Positions 51,554-59,700 of a stretch of DNA of 64,000 nucleotides are shown in pieces. Position 1 is the stretch's first letter, and every line of letters starts with the position of its first letter. The stretch is from the NCBI GenBank assembly GCA_035268885.1, contig DATFKA010000115.1, positions 1 through 64,000 of the forward strand. The letters are read 5' to 3'. The position numbers were made by a program, and so were the translations under genes. Below the pieces are notes generated by a model. It ran no database searches. It saw only the letters and a program-made list of their open reading frames with translations, and was not told where the DNA came from. Source of the DNA: DATFKA01 sp035268885. GTDB taxonomy: Bacteria; Bacteroidota; Bacteroidia; Chitinophagales; Saprospiraceae.

Positions 51554-51692
51554 GAAGCGGTTTTAAAAGCTTGTAGGTTCTGGCAAAGCTCAATTTGAGA
51601 TGCGTAGCCAAAGTTACGGATCGAAAATTAGCTGCCGTGCAGGTTCTATAAGACTTTAAGAATCAGCGAACTGAAAAAGTTTAAATCGCTTC
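51554..51692. repeat. 139-bp inverted-repeat-bounded element, copy 2 (upstream of acs)
   Basis: Aligns without gaps over most of its length with 1574..1712, differing at only a handful of positions. It starts GAAGCGGTTTTAAAAGC and ends with the reverse complement of GAAGCGATTTAAACT. The minus strand carries TAACTTTG (51616-51609) reading toward acs, 70 bases before the start codon. No open frame lies inside. The remainder of the gap to actP holds the palindrome and hairpin listed separately. Confidence 0.85.
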
Positions 51693-51743
51693 TATATATA
51701 GATATTTAGATTATTGATTTTATGTAATGAAAAAAAGTTGGCG

Positions 51744-51759
51744 TTAACGAGTTCGTTAA
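51744..51759. promoter_or_regulatory. Perfect inverted repeat upstream of acs, operator candidate
   Basis: TTAACGA, 2-nt spacer, TCGTTAA: a perfect 16-bp inverted repeat in the acs-actP gap, about 200 bases before the acs start. It could bind a dimeric regulator; none is identified. Confidence 0.4.
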
Positions 51760-51882
51760 AGGGCTTGATCAGATAAACTTCTGCGCCCTTAATAAAGATG
51801 ATTTTCAAAATTTTGAAGGTAAAGTTTTCTTTCGAAAAAAAGTAGTCCCCTTTAGATTTATTTATTGGTAGTTAATCATCAT

Positions 51883-51915
51883 CAGGAGCAGCTACCAAAA
51901 GGTTAGCTGCTCCTG
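51883..51915 (-). terminator. Hairpin after actP
   Basis: CAGGAGCAGCTA pairs with TAGCTGCTCCTG around a short loop, 25 bases beyond the actP stop. The T-run is weak, so it may be an attenuator or processing hairpin. Confidence 0.6.
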
Positions 51916-51940
51916 TAATAAACACCTAAAATCATTCGTC

Positions 51941-53668
51941 TTAATGTCCGGTGGACTGGCCTGCCCCCCGGGGCACCCGGATATTTTCCACAATCTCTTG
52001 TACTTCCTGGGGTGGGGCGGGCGTGAATTGCATGACAATCAGGGAGACGGCAAAGTTTAAAAGCATTCCCAAAGTCCCGATACCTTCCGGTGAGATGCCA
52101 AACCAGTACTGTTCCGGATGGCCTTGTCCACCACCATATTTAAAATACATGATGTAGCTGGCCGTAAAGACCAAACCGGTAATCATACCCGCTACGGCTC
52201 CCTGCATATTCATCCGTTTGGAGAAAATCCCCATTACAATGGCCGGAAAAAAGGAAGCTGCCGCCAAGCCAAAGGCAAAAGCCACTACCTGTGCCACAAA
52301 ACCGGGCGGGTTAATACCAAAATACCCGGCTACGACCACGGCTACCGCGATGGAAATCCGGGCGGCTCGCAGTTCCTGCTTCTCACTAATTTCCGGCATG
52401 AGCCAGTTTTTCAATAAATCGTGTGAAATGGAGGAAGAAATAACCAGGAGCAGACCAGCCGCCGTAGATAAGGCCGCTGCTAAACCACCGGCGACCACCA
52501 GGGCGATTACCCAGTCGGGCAGGTTGGCAATTTCCGGATTGGCCATTACAATGATATCCTGGTCGACTACCAGTTCATTTCCTTCCCAGCCCCGGGCGGC
52601 GGCAACGGAAGCGACAAACTCGGGATTGTCATCGTTGTAATATTGAATAAGACCGTCTCCATTTTTATCTTCGTAGGTAAGTAAGCCGGTTTTCTCCCAA
52701 TTTCCGAACCAGTAAGGCATAGAAGCGTATTCTTTATTATCTACGGTATTGATCAGGTTGGTACGGGCAAAGGCGGCAATGGCCGGAGCAGTGGTGTAAA
52801 GCAAAGCAATAAAGACCAGAGCATAACCCGCTGATTTGCGGGCATCCGCCACTTTGGGGACGGTGAAAAAGCGGACAATAACGTGCGGCAGTCCGGCGGT
52901 TCCTAACATGAGGGCAGCCGTGACAAAAAACAGGTCAATTTTACCCCGGTGGGAGGTGGTATATTCCTTGAAGCCCAAATCTGTGGAAAGTTGATCGAGT
53001 TTGTCCAACAGTGGCGTGCCATCTTCCAGTGTACCTCCCAATCCTAACTGAGGGATGGGATTATCAACCATGATCATGGAAATGAAGATCGCAGGTACCA
53101 AATAAGCAAAGATGAGTACACAGAACTGGACCACCTGGGTATAGGTAATCCCCTTCATTCCTCCCAATACAGCGTAAAAGAAGACAATACCCACGCCAAT
53201 GACGACGCCCCATTCGAATTCTACGTTCAAAAAGCGACTAAAAGCGACGCCTACTCCTTTCATCTGCCCCACCACGTAGGTAAAAGAAACAAATAGGGCA
53301 CAAATTACCGCAACGACCCGGGCGGTCTGGGAATAATAGCGCTCCCCAATAAAATCAGGTACGGTAAACTTGCCGAATTTCCTTAAATAGGGAGCCAGTA
53401 AAAGCGCGAGGAGCACATAGCCTCCGGTCCAACCCATCAGGTATTGCGATCCCTGGTAGCCCATAAAAGAAATGAGTCCAGCCATGGAAATAAAAGAGGC
53501 CGCTGACATCCAGTCGGCAGCCGTCGCCATCCCGTTGAGTACGGGGTGGACACCACCACCCGCTACGTAAAAATCAGAGGTGCTACCCGCCCGGGCCCAA
53601 ATGGCCACGCCGATGTAGAGTAAAAAAGTCACCCCAACGATGAGAAAAGTCCAAATTTGCAGTTCCAT
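51941..53668 (-). CDS. actP: Sodium:solute symporter, acetate permease type
   Basis: A 575-residue inner-membrane transporter of the SSS family with about 13 hydrophobic segments. Signature stretches include DFYVAGGGVHPVLNGMATAA, ADWMSAASFISMAGLISFMG (sodium site region), GERYYSQTARVVAVICALFV and ISSSISHDLLKNWL. The 250-360 region has an extended loop. It starts 35 bases after DUF4212, its usual partner, and lies upstream of acs, all supporting acetate uptake. The symbol is by similarity; another small monocarboxylate is possible. Confidence 0.9.
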   Translation of the reverse strand: MELQIWTFLIVGVTFLLYIGVAIWARAGSTSDFYVAGGGVHPVLNGMATAADWMSAASFISMAGLISFMGYQGSQYLMGWTGGYVLLALLLAPYLRKFGKFTVPDFIGERYYSQTARVVAVICALFVSFTYVVGQMKGVGVAFSRFLNVEFEWGVVIGVGIVFFYAVLGGMKGITYTQVVQFCVLIFAYLVPAIFISMIMVDNPIPQLGLGGTLEDGTPLLDKLDQLSTDLGFKEYTTSHRGKIDLFFVTAALMLGTAGLPHVIVRFFTVPKVADARKSAGYALVFIALLYTTAPAIAAFARTNLINTVDNKEYASMPYWFGNWEKTGLLTYEDKNGDGLIQYYNDDNPEFVASVAAARGWEGNELVVDQDIIVMANPEIANLPDWVIALVVAGGLAAALSTAAGLLLVISSSISHDLLKNWLMPEISEKQELRAARISIAVAVVVAGYFGINPPGFVAQVVAFAFGLAAASFFPAIVMGIFSKRMNMQGAVAGMITGLVFTASYIMYFKYGGGQGHPEQYWFGISPEGIGTLGMLLNFAVSLIVMQFTPAPPQEVQEIVENIRVPRGAGQSTGH

Positions 53669-53703
53669 TGTTTATAGTTTTTCTTTGCTGTAGAATAAGG
53701 TGA

Positions 53704-53961
53704 CTACTCTTCGTTTACGTTATACTTTCGGTCTAAGCGATTCATGAGATAAACATAGATAAAGATCAATACAATAAATACATAGATGGCGCCCTGTTGC
53801 GCAAACCAGAACCCTAGTTTGTACCCCCCAATGGAAAATTGGTTCAGCGTATCCACAAATAGGATTCCCGTACCGTAGGATACCACAAACCAAACGGTTA
53901 ACAGCCCAATGAGGTAGCGAAGGTTCTCCTTCCAGTAATTCTTTAAATTCTTATCAGACAT
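53704..53961 (-). CDS. DUF4212 small membrane subunit paired with the symporter
   Basis: An 85-residue protein with two transmembrane helices (about 13-33 and 48-71) and the family start YWKENLRYLIGLLTVWFVVS. DUF4212 proteins almost always precede ActP-like symporters and are thought to form a small subunit of the transporter. It ends 35 bases before actP, so they form one operon. Confidence 0.93.
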   Translation of the reverse strand: MSDKNLKNYWKENLRYLIGLLTVWFVVSYGTGILFVDTLNQFSIGGYKLGFWFAQQGAIYVFIVLIFIYVYLMNRLDRKYNVNEE

Positions 53962-53984
53962 AGCCTTTTGAATTTTATTGTAGA

Positions 53985-54002
53985 AGTGGTTTAAAACTTC
54001 CT
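53985..54002. repeat. Solo inverted-repeat motif
   Basis: GAAGTGGTTTAAAACTTC is a short palindrome-like unit with the same form as the element ends at 1550 and 51554, but with no partner end nearby. Confidence 0.35.
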
Positions 54003-54027
54003 AAAAATAACTATACGTTTGAGACTA

Positions 54028-54035
54028 CAAAAATA
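54028..54035 (-). promoter_or_regulatory. -7 promoter box of the DUF4212-actP operon
   Basis: Minus-strand TATTTTTG matches TAnnTTTG; transcription start would be near 54021. No TTG is found at -33, where the palindrome at 54056-54067 lies instead. Confidence 0.5.
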
Positions 54036-54055
54036 AATGTGCCTGTAGTCGAATT

Positions 54056-54067
54056 TGACGTACATCA
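54056..54067. promoter_or_regulatory. Crp/Fnr-like operator near -41 of the actP promoter
   Basis: TGACGTACATCA is a near-perfect palindrome (TGA-Y-GTAC-R-TCA). Its centre is about 40 bases upstream of the expected transcription start, the class II activator position. The operator's regulator is inferred only by motif shape. Confidence 0.45.
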
Positions 54068-54159
54068 GTGACGTGTTAAAGGCATTAAGGAATTTTAGTC
54101 CAACGCGGGTAGGTACTAAAAAAGAAGAGATACCAGGACAGTATCTTAATTATAAAAAT

Positions 54160-54313
54160 GAAGTTGTTTAAAAACGCCTCACTGAGCCCTTGGCAACACA
54201 TTGAAAGCCAATACGGCAGCTCTTTTTTCCCTTCGTCCGCCTGAGGCGGATTAACGAAAAGTGGCCCTAAAAGACGTTTTTGACAGCCCAGAAAGGAAAC
54301 TTTAGACAATTTC
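54160..54313. repeat. GAAGTTG-type inverted-repeat element, copy B2
   Basis: 154 bp. The left end is GAAGTTGTTTAAAAACG and the right end is the reverse complement of GAAATTGTCTAAAG. The left half including the TCCGCCTGAGGCGGA palindrome (54236-54250) matches 38684..38775; the right half, from about TTAACGAAAAGTGGCC, matches 62582..62647. It fills most of the gap between the MoxR gene and the DUF4212 gene. Confidence 0.75.
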
Positions 54314-54329
54314 ATAAAAAGAGAAAACG

Positions 54330-55412
54330 CTACAACAATTCCTTACAAGCCCGATATAAATCGGCCCAGTCTTTGCGCTCGCGCATGACGGTCTCCAGGT
54401 ACTCCTGCCATATCATCTTGTCTTGTACGGGATCCTTGATAATGGCGCCATTTAGTCCGGCGGCAATATCATCGGCTTTCAACTGGCCATCACCGAAGTA
54501 GGTTGCCAGCGATTGACCATTATTGACCACGGAGATAGCCTCAGCTGCACTCAGCGTACTGCTGGGTGATTTTATTTTTTGTCGTCCATCCTCCGTCTTT
54601 CCGGAACGCAGCTCCCGGAAGATGGTCACCAGCCGTTGAATTTCCTGAATGGGAGCTTCGGGAGCCGGAATGTCCAGGGATTTGCCAATGGCTTCTACCC
54701 GGTTCTTTACAATTTTCACTTCCTCTTCCAAATTAGCGGGTAGGGGCATGACCACGGTGTTAAAGCGGCGACGCAGAGCGCTGGATAATTCATTGACCCC
54801 CTTATCGCGATCATTGGCCGTGGCAATGATATTAAAGCCCTTCTGGGCCTGGATTTCTGTATTGAGTTCCGGAATAGGTAGGATTTTTTCCGAAAGGATG
54901 GTAATTAAGGTATCCTGTACATCGGAAGGAATACGGGTTAATTCTTCTATACGGGCGATGGCGCCGTTCTGCATGGCGTGCAGTATGGGACTGGGTACCA
55001 GGGCTTTTTCGGAAGGCCCCTTGGCCAGTAGCTCGGCGTAGTTCCAGCCGTAGCGCATGGCATCCTCACTCAGGCCGGCACTCCCCTGTACCAGAAGTTT
55101 GGAATTGTTGGTGATGGCCGCACAGAGGTGTTCTGCCAGCCAGGTCTTGGCCGTACCGGGAATACCGACGAGCAATAAGGCGCGATCGGTTACCAGGGTA
55201 GCAATGGCTACCTCAATCAGGCGCCGTTCACCAAAGTATTTTGGACTGATGAGCGTACCATCCTCCAGGGTTCCCCCGAGCACATAGGTGGCCACGGCCC
55301 AGGGGGATAATTGCCAGTTAGTGGGTCGCGGACGATCATCAATGGCTTTAAGTGCAGCCAATTCTGCCTGGTAGGCATCTTCCGCGTGGGGACGAAGTAT
55401 TTCTTTTTGCAT
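54330..55412 (-). CDS. MoxR-family AAA+ ATPase
   Basis: A 360-residue AAA+ ATPase from ATG 55412 (a GTG at 55436 is possible). Walker A is LLVGIPGTAKTWLAEHL, sensor and arginine-finger regions lie in NIIATANDRDKGVNELSSAL followed by RRRFNTVVMPLP. The Walker B position reads ARIEELTRIPSD, with glutamate in place of the usual aspartate, which I recall is common in this subgroup. MoxR proteins act as chaperones for metalloenzymes, usually with a VWA-domain partner; none is visible here. Confidence 0.85.
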   Translation of the reverse strand: MQKEILRPHAEDAYQAELAALKAIDDRPRPTNWQLSPWAVATYVLGGTLEDGTLISPKYFGERRLIEVAIATLVTDRALLLVGIPGTAKTWLAEHLCAAITNNSKLLVQGSAGLSEDAMRYGWNYAELLAKGPSEKALVPSPILHAMQNGAIARIEELTRIPSDVQDTLITILSEKILPIPELNTEIQAQKGFNIIATANDRDKGVNELSSALRRRFNTVVMPLPANLEEEVKIVKNRVEAIGKSLDIPAPEAPIQEIQRLVTIFRELRSGKTEDGRQKIKSPSSTLSAAEAISVVNNGQSLATYFGDGQLKADDIAAGLNGAIIKDPVQDKMIWQEYLETVMRERKDWADLYRACKELL

Positions 55413-55540
55413 CCGCTTGGTCGTTGTGTTTTGCACAAAATACAGAATCTAAATTATTCCGATGACTAGATCAAGCATTCCGACGGAGAAAAGATTTTTT
55501 TAGCAGTAAGACTAGTTGTGGCTGTTGTTCATTAGGAGCC

Positions 55541-55575
55541 AAGACCTGGTAAGTTTTTAAAACTTCCGAGGTCTT
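55541..55575. repeat. 35-bp palindromic repeat
   Basis: AAGACCTGGTAAGTTTT faces the reverse complement of AAGACCTCGGAAGTTTT around a single central base; 15 of 17 pairs match. It lies exactly between the MoxR gene and the RHS remnant. The sequence type is a REP-like unit that I recall in other Bacteroidota genomes, but this is from memory. It could also act as a bidirectional terminator. Confidence 0.6.
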
Positions 55576-56731
55576 TTGATCGCCCATCACCTGGGGAATG
55601 TGCGGCTTTCCTTTACGGATAGAAATGGTAACGGTATCATCGATGCTACCGATAATCCGGAAACCGACGAAATCCTCAGTGAGACCCACTACTACCCCTT
55701 CGGGATGACCATGGAGGGCCCGTGCCTGTCCGCCTCAGGTGGAGATGCAGAACGCTGGTCGGGAAAATCCTTATCTTGACAATGGTAAAGAACTGAATGT
55801 CGGAGCGCAGCGGAGATCCCGTTTTGGCATCGGGAAGGAGCTGGGTTTAAGCTGGAGTAGCTACGGAGCGCGGGAGTACGATGCGAGTATTGGGAGGTGG
55901 ATGGCAGTGGATCCGCTAAGCGAGATTTAATTGGGCAACCTACTTACAATTACGTAGGAAATAATCCTATCAATAGTATTGACCCTAATGGAATGTCGAT
56001 CTCCGGCGTAAATCAACCAAGTGGTTCTATGCCCGAGGGGTTTTCTTTTCGGGATAGTGAGATTGATTATTATTATGGGACTAGTGCGCAACAGGCGTTT
56101 CGTAGTTGGCAATCTGAATATGACAGTTACGAGGAAAGTGGAAAAACTACATTGTCAAAATATACGACAAACGCATTTAATTCAAGTCCAACAGATGATG
56201 GTAAATGTGGCTGCGATGGTAAACCGCCATGTCCAGAAGTTCTAATTATGGAGAGTGTCATTCCTATTGGGGGTCTTACCAAATGGCAAAAAATGATTTT
56301 CAAAATGGAAGATATGGATGGGCTTTGTTTAATTCAGGTATGGCAATATCTGACGTATTTCTTGTTAAATCTCTTATTGTTGGAGGCGGTAAAATAGTTG
56401 TTGGGACTTTTGGGAAAACAGGTGGTCATTCATAGAGTGCAACTCGAGCATGGTTAGGGAGAACAGGACAAGCAAAAAAAAGACAACAGGTGCATCATTG
56501 GTTAATACACAGAAATGGTCCTATTGGAAAGAATGTAGATGATGCTATAAAAACCAGCCATGGAGCCTGAAAAATATGCCCAAGGACCCGAGAATACATC
56601 AAGCTATTCATGGGAAGGGACCATGGGGAAATCGACAAATTCCATATTTACTTTGGTATGGAACGCCTGATTACGTTAAAGGAGGAGTCGCATACCCTGC
56701 AAGGGTTTATGAATATAATTATAGAGAATAA
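55576..56731 (+). pseudogene. Decayed RHS/polymorphic toxin C-terminus with HNH-like nuclease tail
   Basis: Recognisable RHS core pieces lie in shifting frames: HHLGNVRLSFTD and THYYPFGMTMEGP (55590-55722), SYGAREYDASIGRWMAVDPL (to about 55920), PTYNYVGNNPINSIDPNG (about 55935-55990). After a variable linker the frame shifts to WALFNSGMAISDVFLVKSLI (about 56310-56370). An amber TAG follows HS at 56433, then SATRAWLGRTG, QVHHWLIHRNGP, and after a further frame change near 56555, QPWSLKNMPKDPRIHQAIHG and GTPDYVKGGVAYPARVYEYN to a stop at 56731. HH, N/QPW and HxxIHG resemble an HNH nuclease. The gene has lost its 5' part and has at least four disruptions. Confidence 0.75.
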
Positions 56732-56743
56732 AGTCATGAGCTT

Positions 56744-57187
56744 ATGAAAATGCCGTTAATCTGGATCAACGAACGAGAAAAATCGATGGGAACTTTTCGT
56801 AATATCGATGAATTAACCACTGCTACAAGATCAGCTTTTAAAAAGGGAGGTTTTTACGATGGCTTACAATTGGTAACACTCGAGGGTGACAAATATATTG
56901 TTCAGGGTGCTAAAAAAGAATACGTTATAAATCAGGGAAGAATAAAAACCTTCCTTTGGAAATTGATTGGAGGAGAACTTTATAGAGTTAAACTTGATCT
57001 TTCAGATAGAAGTGAAATAAGTTATTCACTTCTGTTAGCTTCTATTCTTCAAATAGTCGAGAAAGATGAAGAATATTGGGACTCTGACGGACTACTTGAA
57101 CAATTTAAATCTAAAGCTCGTAATTCAAATTCAATCAAAGAGTTGGTGGAATTGTTAGATGAAAAATATAATGGAGAGTTTCATTAG
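56744..57187 (+). CDS. Putative immunity protein
   Basis: An intact 147-residue acidic protein that starts 12 bases after the last toxin-frame stop. It has no signal peptide or known domain; visible features are DELTTATRSAFKKGGFYDGL, VQGAKKEYVINQGRIKTFLW and a C-terminal helix KELVELLDEKYNGEFH. Position immediately after a polymorphic-toxin C-terminus is the usual place for the cognate immunity gene, and its frame is undamaged while the toxin is broken. Function is inferred from context; no Imm family is recognised. Confidence 0.55.
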   Translation: MKMPLIWINEREKSMGTFRNIDELTTATRSAFKKGGFYDGLQLVTLEGDKYIVQGAKKEYVINQGRIKTFLWKLIGGELYRVKLDLSDRSEISYSLLLASILQIVEKDEEYWDSDGLLEQFKSKARNSNSIKELVELLDEKYNGEFH

Positions 57188-57223
57188 GAATAAATCCTAG
57201 TTGTACGCAAATAAAGAATAATC

Positions 57224-57814
57224 ATGAATTTCGAACAGATTAAAGAAAAAACAAGGCCCTTAATCAACAAGGTTTCAACTGTATCGGAGAAGTCGTTACA
57301 TCTGGTGAATGACTTGATCGTAATTGAAGATTATGAAAAAGGAGATGTGTTTATCGATAGAGGCAAAAAAAATAACAAGGAATACTTTGTTTTCGAAGGT
57401 ATTTGCCGGAGCTTTTTATTAAGCCCAGAAGGTGAAGAAGTAACTATATCTTTTTTTCTTGAAGGCAGTGTACTTTCTCCGAATAAAACAAGAACAGCTA
57501 ATCAAATATCTCACCTTAACTTTCAAGCGCTTACTAAGCTAACAGTTGCTAGTTTAAACGCTGATAAGTTTGAGCAGTTAATGATAAATCACATTGACAT
57601 ACGCGAGTTTGGAAATATGGTTTTACAAAATGAACTCCTTGCAAAAGTTGAGAAAGAAATTGGCCTTGCTTCGCTGAATGCTAAAGAAAGGCTCATTCTT
57701 TTTAGAAAAAAATATCACTTTCTGGAAAACCTAATCTCACATGTTGACATTGCCTCCTATCTGGGAATTACAAATATTTCCCTGAGCAGACTCCGAAAAG
57801 TACTCATGGAGTAA
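57224..57814 (+). CDS. Crp/Fnr-family transcriptional regulator
   Basis: A 196-residue protein with an N-terminal cyclic-nucleotide-binding-like beta barrel (about 25-125, FIDRGKKNNKEYFVFEGICR, LLSPEGEEVTISFFLEGSV) and a C-terminal winged helix (about 150-196, HVDIASYLGITNISLSRLRK). It looks like the CRP-type regulators of Bacteroidota that lack a conserved cAMP-contact motif. The DNA is clearly AT-rich compared with the window's housekeeping genes. It precedes the Lnt-like gene by 77 bases. Confidence 0.88.
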   Translation: MNFEQIKEKTRPLINKVSTVSEKSLHLVNDLIVIEDYEKGDVFIDRGKKNNKEYFVFEGICRSFLLSPEGEEVTISFFLEGSVLSPNKTRTANQISHLNFQALTKLTVASLNADKFEQLMINHIDIREFGNMVLQNELLAKVEKEIGLASLNAKERLILFRKKYHFLENLISHVDIASYLGITNISLSRLRKVLME

Positions 57815-57891
57815 AATGTCATCCTTTAACAAATGTTAATGGATTTGAAGTCAGTATCATCAATCTTTGCAGAGTACTAAAACAAAGAAAG

Positions 57892-59361
57892 ATGAAAAGT
57901 TTATTAAGCACCCTCACGCAAGGATTTAATGTCAGTAAAATTAATCCACATTGGTATCTCGCAATCGGAGTAGCTACCATGGCACTAACTCACATGACCT
58001 TTAGTATTGAAGTCATGGCTTGGTTTTCAAGTGTTCCATTTTTAATTTATCTAAGTCTCACACAAGGCTGGAAGTCAAGATTAACATTCTTTTTGGCATT
58101 GGTTTTGGCTTGGTCTTTAGTGGTAGCGAAGATTATCAGCGATCCAATACCACTAATTCTGGTCTTCCTCTACTCGATTCCAATTAGTTTATTTCATCTA
58201 CCTGGTTACCTAATCTGGAGTAGATTTAAAAATCAAAAATACGCGCTGTTTCTATTTCCTGTTATTATGATCATCATGGAATGGATTCAATACACCTTTA
58301 CACCTCTTGCAAGTTGGGGCGTAGCTGCATATACTATGCACGATAATGTATCACTTATTCAAACAGTATCCTTGTTTGGATTAGCTGGACTGAGCTTTCT
58401 GATTTATTGGGTTAATGTCTCAATTGCCAATATTATAATCAAAAGGAAAACCGCTATTTCAACATTTCAGCTTCCGTTAATTATGCTGTTTTGTTTAATT
58501 GTGTTTGGCTCCATCCGTTATGACTTTAGCAAAGCCAATGGCACTGACACGGTAACTGTTGCTGCAGTTGGAACAGATTCGGAGGTAAGCGGTTTACCAT
58601 TGCCTTCTAAGGAAAGTAATGAATGGAATAAAACAGCATTATTTGAACGAACAAAAACAGCATCATACGGTGGTGCTAAAATAATATCTTGGAACGAAGC
58701 GGCCTTATTTATAATGCCTGAAGAGGAAAAGGAATGGATTAAATCTATACAGGAACTAGCCATTGAACTCAATATCACTTTGGTGGCTTCTTATGTGACA
58801 CCCATTTCACAAAATCCCTTTAGGTATGAGAACAAGTATCAGTTTATCAATTCGTCCGGAAGTATTACGCATTCATATCTCAAGCATCAACCTGTACCAG
58901 GAGAGCCAGCAGTACAGGGAAAGTCGCCTTTAAAAGTGGTGGATGTAACAGGAACAAAAATCGGGGCTGCAATTTGCTATGATTATGATTTTCCATATCT
59001 GGCAAAAGAGTATGGCGAATTAGATGCAGATGTGGTTATTATTCCGTCAAGTGATTGGAGAGGCATTGATCCTGTGCATACGGAAATGGCTGCCTTTAGA
59101 GCGGTTGAGCAAGGTCACTCTGTACTTCGTTCAACGCGTTTTGGGCTTTCCGCAGCAGTCACACCATATGGTGAAATGGTTTCACAGATGAGCAGTTTTG
59201 ATGAAAATGACAAAATCATGTATGCACAATTGCCTGCTAAAGGTGTTACTACATTATACTTCATTATTCAAGATAGTTTTGTTTACCTGTCTATAGGATT
59301 TTTGCTATTTTTCATGGTGATTACAGTTCGGTCGAATAGAGGTAAACCGACTATTCAATGA
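57892..59361 (+). CDS. Lnt-like apolipoprotein N-acyltransferase (carbon-nitrogen hydrolase)
   Basis: A 489-residue protein with about six N-terminal transmembrane helices (about 22-205), a periplasmic nitrilase domain (about 220-450) and one C-terminal helix (about 455-478). The catalytic triad candidates are Glu269 in IISWNEAALF, Lys331 in YLKHQPVPGE and Cys362 in GAAICYDYDFPYL. The E has WNE where Lnt usually has WPE. It is AT-rich, so probably acquired, and might be a second Lnt or another amidase or acyltransferase. The element at 59360 begins inside its stop codon. Confidence 0.82.
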   Translation: MKSLLSTLTQGFNVSKINPHWYLAIGVATMALTHMTFSIEVMAWFSSVPFLIYLSLTQGWKSRLTFFLALVLAWSLVVAKIISDPIPLILVFLYSIPISLFHLPGYLIWSRFKNQKYALFLFPVIMIIMEWIQYTFTPLASWGVAAYTMHDNVSLIQTVSLFGLAGLSFLIYWVNVSIANIIIKRKTAISTFQLPLIMLFCLIVFGSIRYDFSKANGTDTVTVAAVGTDSEVSGLPLPSKESNEWNKTALFERTKTASYGGAKIISWNEAALFIMPEEEKEWIKSIQELAIELNITLVASYVTPISQNPFRYENKYQFINSSGSITHSYLKHQPVPGEPAVQGKSPLKVVDVTGTKIGAAICYDYDFPYLAKEYGELDADVVIIPSSDWRGIDPVHTEMAAFRAVEQGHSVLRSTRFGLSAAVTPYGEMVSQMSSFDENDKIMYAQLPAKGVTTLYFIIQDSFVYLSIGFLLFFMVITVRSNRGKPTIQ

Positions 59362-59414
59362 AGTTGTTTAAGAATTCTTGGTGAGATGATTGGTAACGGC
59401 TTGGAAGTCAAGAC
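59360..59414. repeat. GAAGTTG-type element, truncated copy B3
   Basis: 55 bp beginning GAAGTTGTTTAAGAATTC and continuing GGTGAGATGATTGGTAACGG, which matches the reverse complement of the right end of 38684..38855 to about base 55, then stops. The first two bases are the GA of the TGA stop codon of the Lnt-like gene. The remaining gap to 59907 holds two hairpins and a promoter box, but no gene was recognised. Confidence 0.75.
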
Positions 59415-59590
59415 CCATTCGCTCGCACTGCCTCTCTACGGACCGTTGGGTTTAGGCTGTCCTAAAAAAAAGCTCGTTCAGTGTTAGGCTGCGCCTATTT
59501 TATCCGTATGGACGCTGGGGTGACGCGCAAAATCCGTCCCCGACCTAAAGACCGGGACAGGTGTGCGAAAACGATACAGTAAAGAAGATG

Positions 59591-59627
59591 CAAAAGCCCG
59601 AAGAACTGAGCGTTCATCGGGCTTTGG
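59591..59627. terminator. Hairpin in the Lnt-pheT gap
   Basis: AAAGCCCGAAGAAC pairs with GTTCATCGGGCTTT (one mismatch) around a 5-nt loop, and T-runs flank both sides, so it could end transcription in either direction. Confidence 0.65.
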
Positions 59628-59672
59628 TGCTTTTAAGAGTCTTTTGTACAAAATACAGAAATCTACCCAATA

Positions 59673-59700
59673 AAAAATTCCGGCCCAAACGGACCGGAAT
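59673..59700. terminator. Second hairpin in the Lnt-pheT gap
   Basis: ATTCCGG-CCC pairs with GGACCGGAAT around an AAAC loop. No T-run follows, so its role is uncertain. Confidence 0.45.

Noticed and set aside
49637..53961. acs, actP and DUF4212 as one operon
   Set aside because: About 400 bases with a hairpin, an inverted repeat and a promoter-bearing element separate acs from actP, so separate transcription is more likely.
55471..55689. 72-codon minus-strand frame after the MoxR gene
   Set aside because: It runs antisense through the RHS core motif and the 35-bp palindrome, so it is a shadow.
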